DNA of 7,077 nt from an uncultured Porphyromonadaceae bacterium (GCA_947178685.1 CAMWZE010000076.1:1-7077), one strand, 5' to 3'. Positions 1-6,925 are shown, numbered from the stretch's first letter. Notes: generated from the letters alone by a model not told the origin. Translations and numbers: made by a program.

Positions 1-365
1 GAATAGTGATAGCGATCGGTGGCGTGATTACCCTTCTCTCATTCTTTATACTGCTTCTCTCCATGTCGCTTTTGAAGGAGAAGAACCGCGAACAGCTTCA
101 TTCACTTCTTATGTTAGGGGTTCCGGTCAGAGATGTGGAACGGCCATATGCGGTGATGGTAGTGGTGTCAACTCTTGTAGCTTACCTGCTTTCCGCAGTG
201 TGTGGGGTAGCTATGCGAGGATGGTATGTAGAGCCGTTGGAGCGTCTGGGTGCTGATGTCGGTTCACCGTGGTTCGGTCTCATAGTAGGATTATTATTGA
301 GCCTCGTGATGACGGTTGTAAATGTGTCGGCAGTCCATAAGAGGGTGGTGAAGGCATGGAGATAA
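1..365 (+). CDS. FtsX-like ABC transporter permease, 3' end only
   Basis: This is the C-terminal end of an integral inner-membrane permease. The reading frame is open to the window's left edge (first whole codon at base 3), so the true start lies outside, and the GTG at position 6 should not be taken as a start. About 120 residues are visible. A hydrophobic segment (IAIGGVITLLSFFILLLSMS) is followed by a charged cytoplasmic stretch, KEKNREQLHSLLMLGVPVRDV, then a second hydrophobic segment and a third that ends in a basic tail (HKRVVKAWR). The KEK-R-x6-LG pattern after a membrane segment is typical of the FtsX/MacB/LolE-type permease domain, where this loop contacts the ATPase subunit. The cargo cannot be told from this fragment. 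The ATPase partner is not in the window. The gene ends 703 bases before susC and is probably a separate transcription unit. Confidence 0.8.
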   Translation, partial: IVIAIGGVITLLSFFILLLSMSLLKEKNREQLHSLLMLGVPVRDVERPYAVMVVVSTLVAYLLSAVCGVAMRGWYVEPLERLGADVGSPWFGLIVGLLLSLVMTVVNVSAVHKRVVKAWR

Positions 366-391
366 GAGGAATTACCTCTCTTCAAGGGAGT
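365..391 (+). other. Weak hairpins after the permease gene
   Basis: AGAGG (365-369) can pair with CCTCT (375-379) around the loop AATTA. An overlapping alternative pairs CTCTC (376-380 region) with GGGAG (386-390). Both sit immediately after the permease stop codon, where a terminator would be expected. Neither is followed by a T-run, so I do not call a terminator. Termination of the permease transcript remains unexplained. Confidence 0.25.
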
Positions 392-522
392 AGAACCATA
401 TAATTCATATATTAAGGAGAGAAGAGCTATTCAAGAGGGATAGGTTTTAGGGGGTGAATAATGATTAAAATATGTGAATGTCGCGAACAAATTGACACGC
501 CGGGGGGTATTATAAGTCAAAA

Positions 523-545
523 GAACGTTGCTTAGACAGACGTTC
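523..545. repeat. Inverted repeat GAACGT-N11-ACGTTC
   Basis: GAACGT at 523-528 is the exact reverse complement of ACGTTC at 540-545, with an 11-base spacer. The sequence could be a protein-binding site or an RNA hairpin with an 11-base loop. It lies about 45 bases upstream of the promoter match at 589-619, a position that would suit an activator site. No T-run follows, so it is not an intrinsic terminator. A six-base perfect repeat in 700 bases is not rare by chance. Confidence 0.35.
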
Positions 546-588
546 AAATAGTAACAGAAACTATATACCGGATAATACCCACAATAAA

Positions 589-619
589 ATTGTCAACTGC
601 GACGAATAACCTAATTTTG
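589..619 (+). promoter_or_regulatory. Bacteroides-type promoter (-33/-7)
   Basis: TAATTTTG at 612-619 matches the Bacteroides -7 consensus TAnnTTTG exactly. ATTG at 589-592 matches three of four bases of the -33 element TTTG. The 19-base gap between them is within the usual 19-21. Transcription would be expected to begin around 624-627. It would enter the foldable segment starting at 626, and could continue about 440 bases to the susC start. The consensus is established knowledge; use of this copy is inferred. Confidence 0.55.
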
Positions 620-624
620 ATTAA

Positions 625-761
625 ATGCACATGCCGATGAGAGGGGACAACCGTGAGGTTGCTCCCTCTTTTCGGAGTGTCCGGCTGTTGATGAGAGGCG
701 ATGGAGAACTCCTTCCGAGGGAGATATGATCTTTCCATATGCAACATCAAGACATTTTTTT
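625..761 (+). ncRNA. Candidate structured RNA or structured susC leader
   Basis: The dominant element is a hairpin whose arms are 634-652 and 657-675. CCGATGA pairs with TTTTCGG with one T-T mismatch, then GAGGGGACAACC pairs with GGTTGCTCCCTC with one G-T wobble and one A-C mismatch. The loop is GTGA, a GNRA-type tetraloop. TGCACATG (626-633), just 5' of this hairpin, can pair with CATATGCA (736-743) at seven of eight positions, which would close the whole segment. CTCCT (709-713) can pair with GGGAG (719-723). ATATG (724-728) can pair with CATAT (736-740), which competes with the closing helix. Seven Ts follow at 755-761, but no strong hairpin directly abuts them, so termination there is doubtful. 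I do not recognise a known riboswitch or RNA family. It may be a stand-alone small RNA or the first part of the susC leader. Confidence 0.4.
636..698 (+). repeat. Direct repeat GATGAGAGG, two copies
   Basis: The nine-base word GATGAGAGG occurs at 636-644 and again at 690-698, 54 bases apart. The first copy forms part of the 5' arm of the large hairpin (634-675). The second copy has no strong partner of its own. In principle it could compete for the CCTC-rich 3' arm (665-670). Whether the repeat is functional is unknown. Confidence 0.4.
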
Positions 762-765
762 AACA

Positions 766-793
766 ATTGTAATCATAGACTGTCATATATTTG
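766..793 (+). promoter_or_regulatory. Second, weaker Bacteroides-type promoter match
   Basis: TATATTTG at 786-793 matches TAnnTTTG exactly. The best upstream partner is ATTG at 766-769, but the gap is 16 bases, shorter than the usual 19-21. If used, transcription would start near 800 and give a susC leader of about 270 bases that lacks the structured segment at 625-761. The exact -7 match in AT-rich DNA could easily be chance. Confidence 0.3.
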
Positions 794-990
794 ACTACTT
801 GATATTTATTCTATTAAAACGGTTGGTATAATCGTTAAATTTTGAATGTGCATCAAACCGAAAGTATTAAAAAAAGGTAATAAAGTCATAGGTCTACCCA
901 ACGTTTGAGTGCAATAAGACAGATCACCTCATTACCCTCTCTTCATCCTATACGCAACCCTTTCACTCTTTCAAAATCATCTTTCTTATC

Positions 991-1034
991 ATGAAAGAAT
1001 ACAAGGAACAGAGAGAATGAAAAACACAGTCTAA
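991..1034 (+). other. Two tiny overlapping upstream reading frames
   Basis: ATG at 991 opens a nine-codon frame, MKEYKEQRE, that stops with TGA at 1018-1020. That TGA overlaps the ATG at 1017-1019 of a five-codon frame, MKNTV, that stops with TAA at 1032-1034. The purine-rich AAGGAACAGAGAGA (1003-1016) precedes the second ATG. The second frame begins with the same 11 bases, ATGAAAAACAC, as susC itself (1069-1079). The frames could be translated as leader peptides, could be a decoy start, or could be meaningless. The 34 bases from the TAA to the susC ATG leave room for re-initiation. Confidence 0.2.
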
Positions 1035-1068
1035 ACCAATCCTATCATAAACCATAAAAAAGTTTTGC

Positions 1069-4000
1069 ATGAAAAACACTTTCTACAATCTGAACAGGAA
1101 GCTATGGCTCACAATTGCATTAGTGCTGGGCATTGCGCTTCCGGGCTTCGCGCAGAAGATCACCGTTCACGGGTATGTGGATGATGAGCACGGAGAACCA
1201 TTGATCGGTGCTACGGTTATGGAGAAGGGCACCACAAACGGTACAGCTACAGACCTCGACGGAAACTTTACCCTTACTGTAGCCCCCAATGCTACACTTG
1301 TGGTGAGCTATGTGGGTTACGATCCACAGGAAGTGGCCGTAAACGGACAGACCGAGCTGAAGGTGACAATGGCTGAGAACGCCACTATGCTTCAGGAGAC
1401 CGTGGTGATCGGCTACGGAACGGTCAAGAAATCAGATGCCACCGGCTCTGTATCGGTAGTGAAACCGAGTGAGATCGAGGCAGGTCTTGCCACTTCGGCA
1501 CAGGATCTTCTCGTAGGTGCCAGCCCGGGTGTCGTGGTCACCACCAATGGCGGTAGCCCCCAGGGCGATGCAAGCATCATAATCCGAGGCGGTGCCTCGC
1601 TTGCAGCCTCCAACGAGCCACTTATCGTGATTGACGGCGTTCCTATGGAGCGCGGAAGCGTGAAGGGTTCATCCAACCCGTTGAGCCTCGTGTCGCCTGA
1701 CAATGTAGAATCAATGACAATCCTCAAGAGTGCTTCGGCAACAGCTATTTATGGTAGCCGCGCATCAAATGGCGTCATCATTATCACCACCAAGAAGGGT
1801 AAGAGCGGACGTCCGCAGGTGAATTTCGCGGCCAATATGTATGTCAACACTCCCCGCAACTATATGGACATGATGGACGGCAATCAGTTCGCCGGTTTCG
1901 TAAGAGACTACTACGGTGCAGATTCCCCTCAGGCCGGAGCTCTCGGCATTGACGGCAATATCTACAATACGGATTGGCAGAAGGAGGTGCTCCGCACATC
2001 AGTTTCGAGCGATTATAACCTCAGTGTGGGCGGCACAGCCGGTTGGCTCCCTTACCGCGTGGCAGCAAGCTACACCAACAACAACGGCGTAATCCGCACA
2101 TCAAAGATGGACCGTGTGACTCTCGGCATCAACCTTAATCCATCATTCTTCGACAATACCCTTAAGATCAACGCAAGCTTGAAGGGTGCTTACATAGCCA
2201 ACCGCTATAACGGCGACGGCCTCGGCGGTGCCGTAAGCTTCAACCCGACTCTTCCGGTGCGTATGCCCGGCGGCAACCACTACAACAACTACGTGACCTA
2301 CATGGAAAACGGCACATTGGCCACAATGGACACACCGGCAGGGCGCCCCAACACACTCGCCGCCCTTAACCCGGTAGCCTCAATCAACGACTACTCCTCC
2401 AAATCGCAGGTTTATCAGTCGGTAGGTAATATTCAGTTTGACTATACACTGCCTTTCTTCCCCGACCTTAAGGCTAACCTTAATCTCGGCTATGAGTATA
2501 ACCACGGAGAATGTACTAACTACAACTTCCCATTCTCACCGGTGGCATGGAAAGAGGGTCACTATGTGGCAGGCAGCGACGATCCCGTCTACGATGGCTA
2601 CACCAACAAGGGAAAGGAATTCCAGGAGCGTTACAATCTGCTTCTCGACTTCTTCCTCAACTACAATAAGGAATTTGAAGCTATCCACTCATCATTGGAT
2701 GTCACCGCCGGTTACTCCTGGCAGAAATTCCGCGACAACCAGCACAATTATTCATATGTTAACGCTCCCGGCGAGCCGTTTGACAAGTACCAGCGCAGCG
2801 CCACATGGTATGGCAGCACACCTTATCAGCTTGTGTCGTTCTTCGGTCGCGTAAATTATGGTTACAAAGACCGCTACCTGGTGACAGTCACTCTCCGTGG
2901 TGACGCCACATCACGCTTCTCCAAAGAGAATCGCTGGGGTGTGTTCCCCGCCGTGGCTCTTGCATGGCGTGCGATAGAGGAGCCTTTTATGGATCCCGTG
3001 CGCAATGTGTTCAGTGACCTTAAGCTTCGTCTTGACTACGGCCAGACCGGACAGCAGGACTTGGGCGTATACTTCCCTTATCTGCCTACCTACAATGTGT
3101 CGAACGACCTCAACGGACGTTACCCTATCGGTGGTCAGGATCAGTTCCTCGTGACTCCGGGATGGTATAACGCCGACCTGAAATGGGAGACAACCACCAC
3201 CTACAACGTGGGTCTTGACTTCGGCTTCCTCAACAACCGTATCAACGGTAGCATCGACTGGTATCTGCGTAAGACCAAAGACCTTCTCACCTATGCCAAC
3301 TTCCCCGCCGGTTCAAACCTTTCGAATATGGGTAACCTCAACCTCGGTGATCTTGAGAACTACGGTGTAGAGTTCAATCTCGTGACCCGTCCGGTTGTAA
3401 ATCAGGATTTCCAGTGGACCAGCAGCCTGAACGTGGCATGGAACAAGAATAAAGTGACCCGTCTGGCAGAGGGCGCCGACACATCTACCGGCGGCATCGG
3501 CAACGGCGTGAACATAATGAAGCATCAGGAGGGTTATCCCGCCTACAGCTACTGGGTGTATGAGCAGGTTTACAACCCCGACGGCACACCGCTTGAGGGT
3601 GTCTACGTAGACCGCAATGGCGACGGCGAAATCACAGAGGCCGATAAATATCTCTATCACAGCAAGGATCCGTCGGTGACACTCAACTGGCAGAACACCT
3701 TCAACTATAAGAACTGGGACTTCGGCATCGTGCTCCGCGCAAGCTTCGGTAACTGGCTTTACAACGCCAACCAGATGAACAACTCCTTCATCTCAGCCAC
3801 TTCAAACGCTCCGCTCAGCAACCTTATGGACAACGTATATCTCTGGAATATGACCCGCGACACACAGGTGCGCTCAAGCGACTACTTCGTGCGCAATGCA
3901 AGCTTCCTCCGTTGCGACAATATCTCCGTGGGCTATACATGGCCCGGTCTCTTCAACGACACCATGCGCCTCCGTCTCTATGGCGCGGTTCAGAATCCTT

Positions 4001-4110
4001 TCGTAATCACGAAATACAAAGGTCTTGACCCCGAGGTAGGCAGCGGTATCGACAGCAACGTTTATCCCCGCCCCGTGACCTTCACATTAGGTATCGTGGC
4101 ACAGTTCTGA
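1069..4110 (+). CDS. susC: SusC/RagA-family TonB-dependent outer-membrane transporter
   Basis: This is the glycan-import channel of a Sus-type system, a TonB-driven beta-barrel that takes up oligosaccharides capped by its SusD partner. At 1013 residues it has full family length. A signal peptide covers residues 1-28 (basic NRK, hydrophobic core, GFA/Q cleavage). A carboxypeptidase-regulatory-like beta-sandwich follows at about 30-105 (GYVDDEHGEPLIGATV, then GTATDLDGNF). The SusC signature ETVVIGYGT is at 110-118. The plug domain runs to about 245, with IRGGASL (172-178), VIDGVPM (187-193) and ILKSASATAIYGSRASNGVI (218-237). The remainder is the barrel, ending in aromatic Phe (VAQF). DRNGDGEITEAD (848-859) resembles a calcium-binding loop common near the C-terminal end of this family. 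An in-frame TAA at 1048-1050 with no start codon after it fixes this ATG. No Shine-Dalgarno sequence is apparent. susD follows 36 bases later. The symbol denotes family membership; the transported sugar is not proven. Confidence 0.96.
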   Translation: MKNTFYNLNRKLWLTIALVLGIALPGFAQKITVHGYVDDEHGEPLIGATVMEKGTTNGTATDLDGNFTLTVAPNATLVVSYVGYDPQEVAVNGQTELKVTMAENATMLQETVVIGYGTVKKSDATGSVSVVKPSEIEAGLATSAQDLLVGASPGVVVTTNGGSPQGDASIIIRGGASLAASNEPLIVIDGVPMERGSVKGSSNPLSLVSPDNVESMTILKSASATAIYGSRASNGVIIITTKKGKSGRPQVNFAANMYVNTPRNYMDMMDGNQFAGFVRDYYGADSPQAGALGIDGNIYNTDWQKEVLRTSVSSDYNLSVGGTAGWLPYRVAASYTNNNGVIRTSKMDRVTLGINLNPSFFDNTLKINASLKGAYIANRYNGDGLGGAVSFNPTLPVRMPGGNHYNNYVTYMENGTLATMDTPAGRPNTLAALNPVASINDYSSKSQVYQSVGNIQFDYTLPFFPDLKANLNLGYEYNHGECTNYNFPFSPVAWKEGHYVAGSDDPVYDGYTNKGKEFQERYNLLLDFFLNYNKEFEAIHSSLDVTAGYSWQKFRDNQHNYSYVNAPGEPFDKYQRSATWYGSTPYQLVSFFGRVNYGYKDRYLVTVTLRGDATSRFSKENRWGVFPAVALAWRAIEEPFMDPVRNVFSDLKLRLDYGQTGQQDLGVYFPYLPTYNVSNDLNGRYPIGGQDQFLVTPGWYNADLKWETTTTYNVGLDFGFLNNRINGSIDWYLRKTKDLLTYANFPAGSNLSNMGNLNLGDLENYGVEFNLVTRPVVNQDFQWTSSLNVAWNKNKVTRLAEGADTSTGGIGNGVNIMKHQEGYPAYSYWVYEQVYNPDGTPLEGVYVDRNGDGEITEADKYLYHSKDPSVTLNWQNTFNYKNWDFGIVLRASFGNWLYNANQMNNSFISATSNAPLSNLMDNVYLWNMTRDTQVRSSDYFVRNASFLRCDNISVGYTWPGLFNDTMRLRLYGAVQNPFVITKYKGLDPEVGSGIDSNVYPRPVTFTLGIVAQF

Positions 4111-4146
4111 TTCCCATCAACTACTTAAACCCAAAATCTTAAAGTT

Positions 4147-5688
4147 ATGAAAATCAAGAAATATATAGCGATGTGTGCTGTGGGCGCAGCCATGATGGGG
4201 ATGACCTCCTGCGTGAACGACCTCGATCTGAAGCCCACCGATCCCAATACAAAGACCGAGCTTTCAAGCGCAGCTGAATGGCAGGGCTATTTCGGCTCAC
4301 TCTACGGGGCTCTCCTTTATCCCGGCAACCTTAGCACCTCCGACGGCGGTGCCGGCACCTTCACCCGTAGCCACTGGGACCTCCAGGAGATATCGGCCGA
4401 CGAGGCTATCATCTCCAATAAATGGAACGATCCCGGCTACCACTCCCTGAACTTCAACACATGGGGCACTGACAATGAATGGGTGTATGCCGCATTCTCA
4501 CGCGAGTTCTACACCGCACGTCAGGCGACGGAGTTCCTCTCCAAAGCGAATGGCGCGAAGTCATATCTCAGCGAGGAAGAGGTAGAGGCCATGAAGGCCG
4601 AGGCAAGAGTGATACGTGCGTTAGGCTACTATTATATGGTGGATCTTTTCGGTAAGGGTCCTTATGTGAATGACACCCCCACCGGCGGTATCCCCCCGAC
4701 ATACGACCGCAAACAGCTTTTCGATGCCGCTGTCAGCGACCTTAAGGCAGCGATAGATGAGGGACACCTTGTGCCCGCTTCCCGCCAGGCTTATGGCCGG
4801 GTTTCAGAGGAGGCAGCCCGTATGCTCCTTGCCAAGTTCTATCTCAACGCCAAAGTATATGTAGGCGAGGATATGTATAAGGAGTGTGCCGAGCAATGCC
4901 AGAAGATTGTGGCCTCTATCCCCTCGTTGGCTCCGACCTATAAGTATCTCTTCTGCGCCTCCAACGATAAGTATGTAGGTAATGGCGAGATCCTTTGGGC
5001 AGTGCCTCAGCAGGTGGGCGTAATGGAGACCTATGGTGGCACCACTTATCTTACCGCCGGCGCCTATGTGGAATCAGCTCCGACAGAGGTGCTCAAGAGC
5101 CTCGGCACTACTGCAGTGCCCTGGAGCGGTGTGAGAATGCGCCCCGAACTTTCAAAATCATTCGAGAAGGGTGATGAGCGAGCTCTCTACTATGCTGGCA
5201 CATTCAATGTGGATGTGGCCAATCTCGACAACTTCGATGAGAATTCCGACGGTTACATGTGTATCAAATACACCTACACCACCGAAGATGATTATACAAA
5301 TGAAGCCGGCTTGGAGAATGCCAACCAGATGTGTAATGCCGACTATCCGTTGTTCCGACTCGCCGATACTTACCTGATGCTTGCGGAATGTCAGCTGAAT
5401 GGAGTTGAGTGTAACGGTAAGCAGTACTTCGATAAGGTGCGTGAGCGTGCGGGTCTTCAGCCGCTGGCACTTACTGCCGATAATCTGCTCCATGAACGTC
5501 AGACAGAGCTTTATTGGGAGGGCTGGCGCAGAAGCGACCTTATCCGTTTCGGTAAATACACCGGATCGAACTACAACTGGTCGTGGAAGGGTGGTGTGCT
5601 CGAAGGCACCGGCATAGACGCCAACCGCGCAGTGTATGCAATACCTTACCAGTATGTAGCCACAATCGGACAGAATCCCGGCTATTGA
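4147..5688 (+). CDS. susD: SusD/RagB-family glycan-binding surface lipoprotein
   Basis: This is the lid-like partner of SusC: it binds the glycan at the cell surface and delivers it to the barrel. At 513 residues it has family length. The lipoprotein signal ends in MTSC, with the lipidated Cys at 22, followed by VNDLDLKP, a start very typical of SusD proteins. The N-terminal half is helical and TPR-like, for example EARVIRALGYYYMVDLFGKG (152-171) and RVSEEAARMLLAKFYLNAKV (218-237). An aromatic-rich stretch at about 93-121 (W93, W106, W112) may contribute to sugar binding. The C-terminal SusD/RagB domain shows YPLFRLADTYLMLAEC (400-415), FDKVRERAG (428-436) and ERQTELYWEGWRRSDLIRFG (450-469), the most conserved part of the family. 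An in-frame TAA at 4126-4128 supports this start. The 36- and 44-base gaps to susC and the next gene indicate one operon. Confidence 0.96.
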   Translation: MKIKKYIAMCAVGAAMMGMTSCVNDLDLKPTDPNTKTELSSAAEWQGYFGSLYGALLYPGNLSTSDGGAGTFTRSHWDLQEISADEAIISNKWNDPGYHSLNFNTWGTDNEWVYAAFSREFYTARQATEFLSKANGAKSYLSEEEVEAMKAEARVIRALGYYYMVDLFGKGPYVNDTPTGGIPPTYDRKQLFDAAVSDLKAAIDEGHLVPASRQAYGRVSEEAARMLLAKFYLNAKVYVGEDMYKECAEQCQKIVASIPSLAPTYKYLFCASNDKYVGNGEILWAVPQQVGVMETYGGTTYLTAGAYVESAPTEVLKSLGTTAVPWSGVRMRPELSKSFEKGDERALYYAGTFNVDVANLDNFDENSDGYMCIKYTYTTEDDYTNEAGLENANQMCNADYPLFRLADTYLMLAECQLNGVECNGKQYFDKVRERAGLQPLALTADNLLHERQTELYWEGWRRSDLIRFGKYTGSNYNWSWKGGVLEGTGIDANRAVYAIPYQYVATIGQNPGY

Positions 5689-5732
5689 GAGAGTGGGCAA
5701 ATCGTTTTACATACTCAAAAAAGTGAAAAGCT

Positions 5733-6827
5733 ATGATTAAAAAGATAACATCATATATAGGTATTGCTCTCCTTGTGGGGACATTGGCCGGCTGCGAAGA
5801 CGACAAGACTCCGGTGTATCAGGAGCCGACGCAGCAGACTGGCGGAGTAGAGATCGCCACCCCGGAGTTCGCTTCGGAAACATTGGTGCTTGAGCCGGGT
5901 AAGAGTCTCACTTTCGAGGTGACGAAGAAACCGGATTACGGCTTCACATCATCGGTTAACTATGGTCTGGAGGTAGCCTTGACAAAGGATGCCGGAGTAG
6001 AGAATATAAGAAGTCTTGTTCCCGACAAGCTTACCTCCAAAGATATAGAGGTGAAGGAATCCGATATCTCAAAGGCTATTCTCTCGCTTCACGGGATAGA
6101 GAGTCAGAGCGACTGGAACGCCCATCCTGAGGTGCAGCAACCTCACGAGGTCTATGTACGGGCCACGGCACAGCTTCCCGGCGTAGCTTCGAGTGTGGTA
6201 AACAGCGAATGGCTCGCTTTGGAGAAAGTGCAACCATATTTCGTTGTGAGCGGTCCTGAATTCGTGCTATACACACCGGGCAACAGCAATGGCTGGAATC
6301 AGGCTGAGAGTATGATACTCGGTTCGGAGGATGGTGTGGAATACACAGGTCTCATCTATCTCGACGGAGAGTTCAAGTTTAGTGCACAGCAAAACTGGGA
6401 TGGTCCCAACTATGGAGCCAAGAAGGATGATGCCGGAAATGTGGTTGCCGGAAAACTCGACACAGATGGCGGCGCAAGTAACCTTTCCGCACCCACCGGA
6501 CTTTACTGGGCAAGTGTGAACACCGACAAACTCACCTACAGCCTCGAGCCGATCACCACTCTCGGCGTGATAGGCACGTTCAATGGCTGGGGAGGCGATG
6601 CTGAGATGACACCGGATGCAAGCCACAAAGTCTATACAGCGGAAGTAAACTTCCCCGGTGACGGCGAATGGAAGATACGGGCCAACAATGACTGGGCCAT
6701 CAGTTTCGGCAACAGTATGGAGAATATGACCTTCAACGGAGGCAATCTCCAGGATCCGGGAGCCGGCACCTACACGGTGACATTCGACCTCACGACAATA
6801 CCTTACACAGCTACATGTACCAAATGA
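5733..6827 (+). CDS. susE: SusE-like outer-membrane lipoprotein with two carbohydrate-binding modules
   Basis: This is a probable surface starch- or glycan-binding lipoprotein. At 364 residues it is close to B. thetaiotaomicron SusE (387). The signal peptide ends in LAGC with the lipidated Cys at 21, followed by acidic EDD, consistent with the surface-export signals of Bacteroidota lipoproteins. An Ig-like SusE N-terminal domain spans about 35-165 (EIATPEFASETLVLEPGKSL, then VYVRATAQLPG). Two related modules follow, at about 170-272 and 275-363. Each begins with an NGW motif (NSNGW, W188; FNGWGG, W286) and has a GE-(F/W)-K-(F/I) strand followed by an N-(D)-W segment (FKFSAQQNW, W222; WKIRANNDW, W321). 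This pattern of tryptophans plus Lys or Arg fits SusE/SusF starch-binding modules. The gene lies 44 bases after susD and is last in the operon, before a strong terminator. Starch or alpha-glucan specificity is inferred from family; SusE-like genes also occur in loci for other glycans. Confidence 0.85.
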   Translation: MIKKITSYIGIALLVGTLAGCEDDKTPVYQEPTQQTGGVEIATPEFASETLVLEPGKSLTFEVTKKPDYGFTSSVNYGLEVALTKDAGVENIRSLVPDKLTSKDIEVKESDISKAILSLHGIESQSDWNAHPEVQQPHEVYVRATAQLPGVASSVVNSEWLALEKVQPYFVVSGPEFVLYTPGNSNGWNQAESMILGSEDGVEYTGLIYLDGEFKFSAQQNWDGPNYGAKKDDAGNVVAGKLDTDGGASNLSAPTGLYWASVNTDKLTYSLEPITTLGVIGTFNGWGGDAEMTPDASHKVYTAEVNFPGDGEWKIRANNDWAISFGNSMENMTFNGGNLQDPGAGTYTVTFDLTTIPYTATCTK

Positions 6828-6856
6828 AGCTAAGCACACCAAGAATAACTGAGAAA

Positions 6857-6888
6857 GGGGAGGCACCTGCGCAGGCGCCTCCTTTTTT
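6857..6888 (+). terminator. Strong intrinsic terminator closing the sus operon
   Basis: GGAGGC (6859-6864) pairs with GCCTCC (6877-6882), and CCT (6866-6868) pairs with AGG (6873-6875) around the loop GCGC, with one A-C mismatch between the two helices. Six Ts follow at 6883-6888, opposite AAAGG upstream. The GC-rich stem, T-run and position 30 bases after the third gene's stop codon make this a confident Rho-independent terminator. The three genes therefore end as one transcript. Confidence 0.92.
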
Positions 6889-6925
6889 GTATTATTATTT
6901 ATTCAAGTTTCTATTACTTATTCTT

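Larger units (their letters stand above)
366..1068. other. Long AT-rich intergenic region upstream of susC
   Basis: This stretch of about 700 bases has no protein gene that I can support on either strand. It is visibly richer in A and T than the genes downstream. It holds an inverted repeat (523-545), a Bacteroides-type promoter match (589-619), a strongly foldable segment ending in a T-run (about 625-761), a second promoter-like match (766-793), and two minute overlapping reading frames (991-1034). Positions 794-990 show no clear structure; 945-985 is pyrimidine-rich. Because it precedes susC, it is the expected place for the operon's control sequences. I see no operator that I can assign to a known regulator. 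Confidence 0.75.

Noticed and set aside
6..8. GTG at position 6 as the permease start
   Set aside because: The frame is open upstream to the window edge, and the fragment begins in the middle of a membrane segment of a much larger permease family.
492..516. Sigma-70-like promoter TTGACA with TATTAT/TATAAG
   Set aside because: The spacing is only 10-13 bases, and Bacteroidota promoters do not use this consensus.
634..675. Hammerhead ribozyme (CCGATGA and TTGATGAG resemble the CUGAUGA core)
   Set aside because: The strand after the stem is TTTTCGG, not the required GAAA, and no cleavage triplet is placed correctly. The pairing is better explained as one long hairpin.
544..750. 68-codon minus-strand reading frame in the intergenic region
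   Set aside because: Its composition is unlike a protein, with no recognisable domain, and it overlaps the strongly folded segment and the promoter match. The frame is best explained by chance.
755..761. Intrinsic terminator for the candidate RNA
   Set aside because: Seven Ts are present, but the nearest helix ends 11-14 bases upstream and is AT-rich, so I do not list it as a terminator.
5158..5700. 180-codon minus-strand reading frame antisense to susD
   Set aside because: It lies opposite the highly conserved SusD C-terminal coding sequence. Its translation shows no family features, so it is a shadow of codon bias on the other strand.
6267..6866. 199-codon minus-strand reading frame antisense to the SusE-like gene
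   Set aside because: It overlaps the two binding-module repeats and runs into the terminator. It has no recognisable domain. The plus-strand gene, with its lipoprotein signal and operon context, explains the region.
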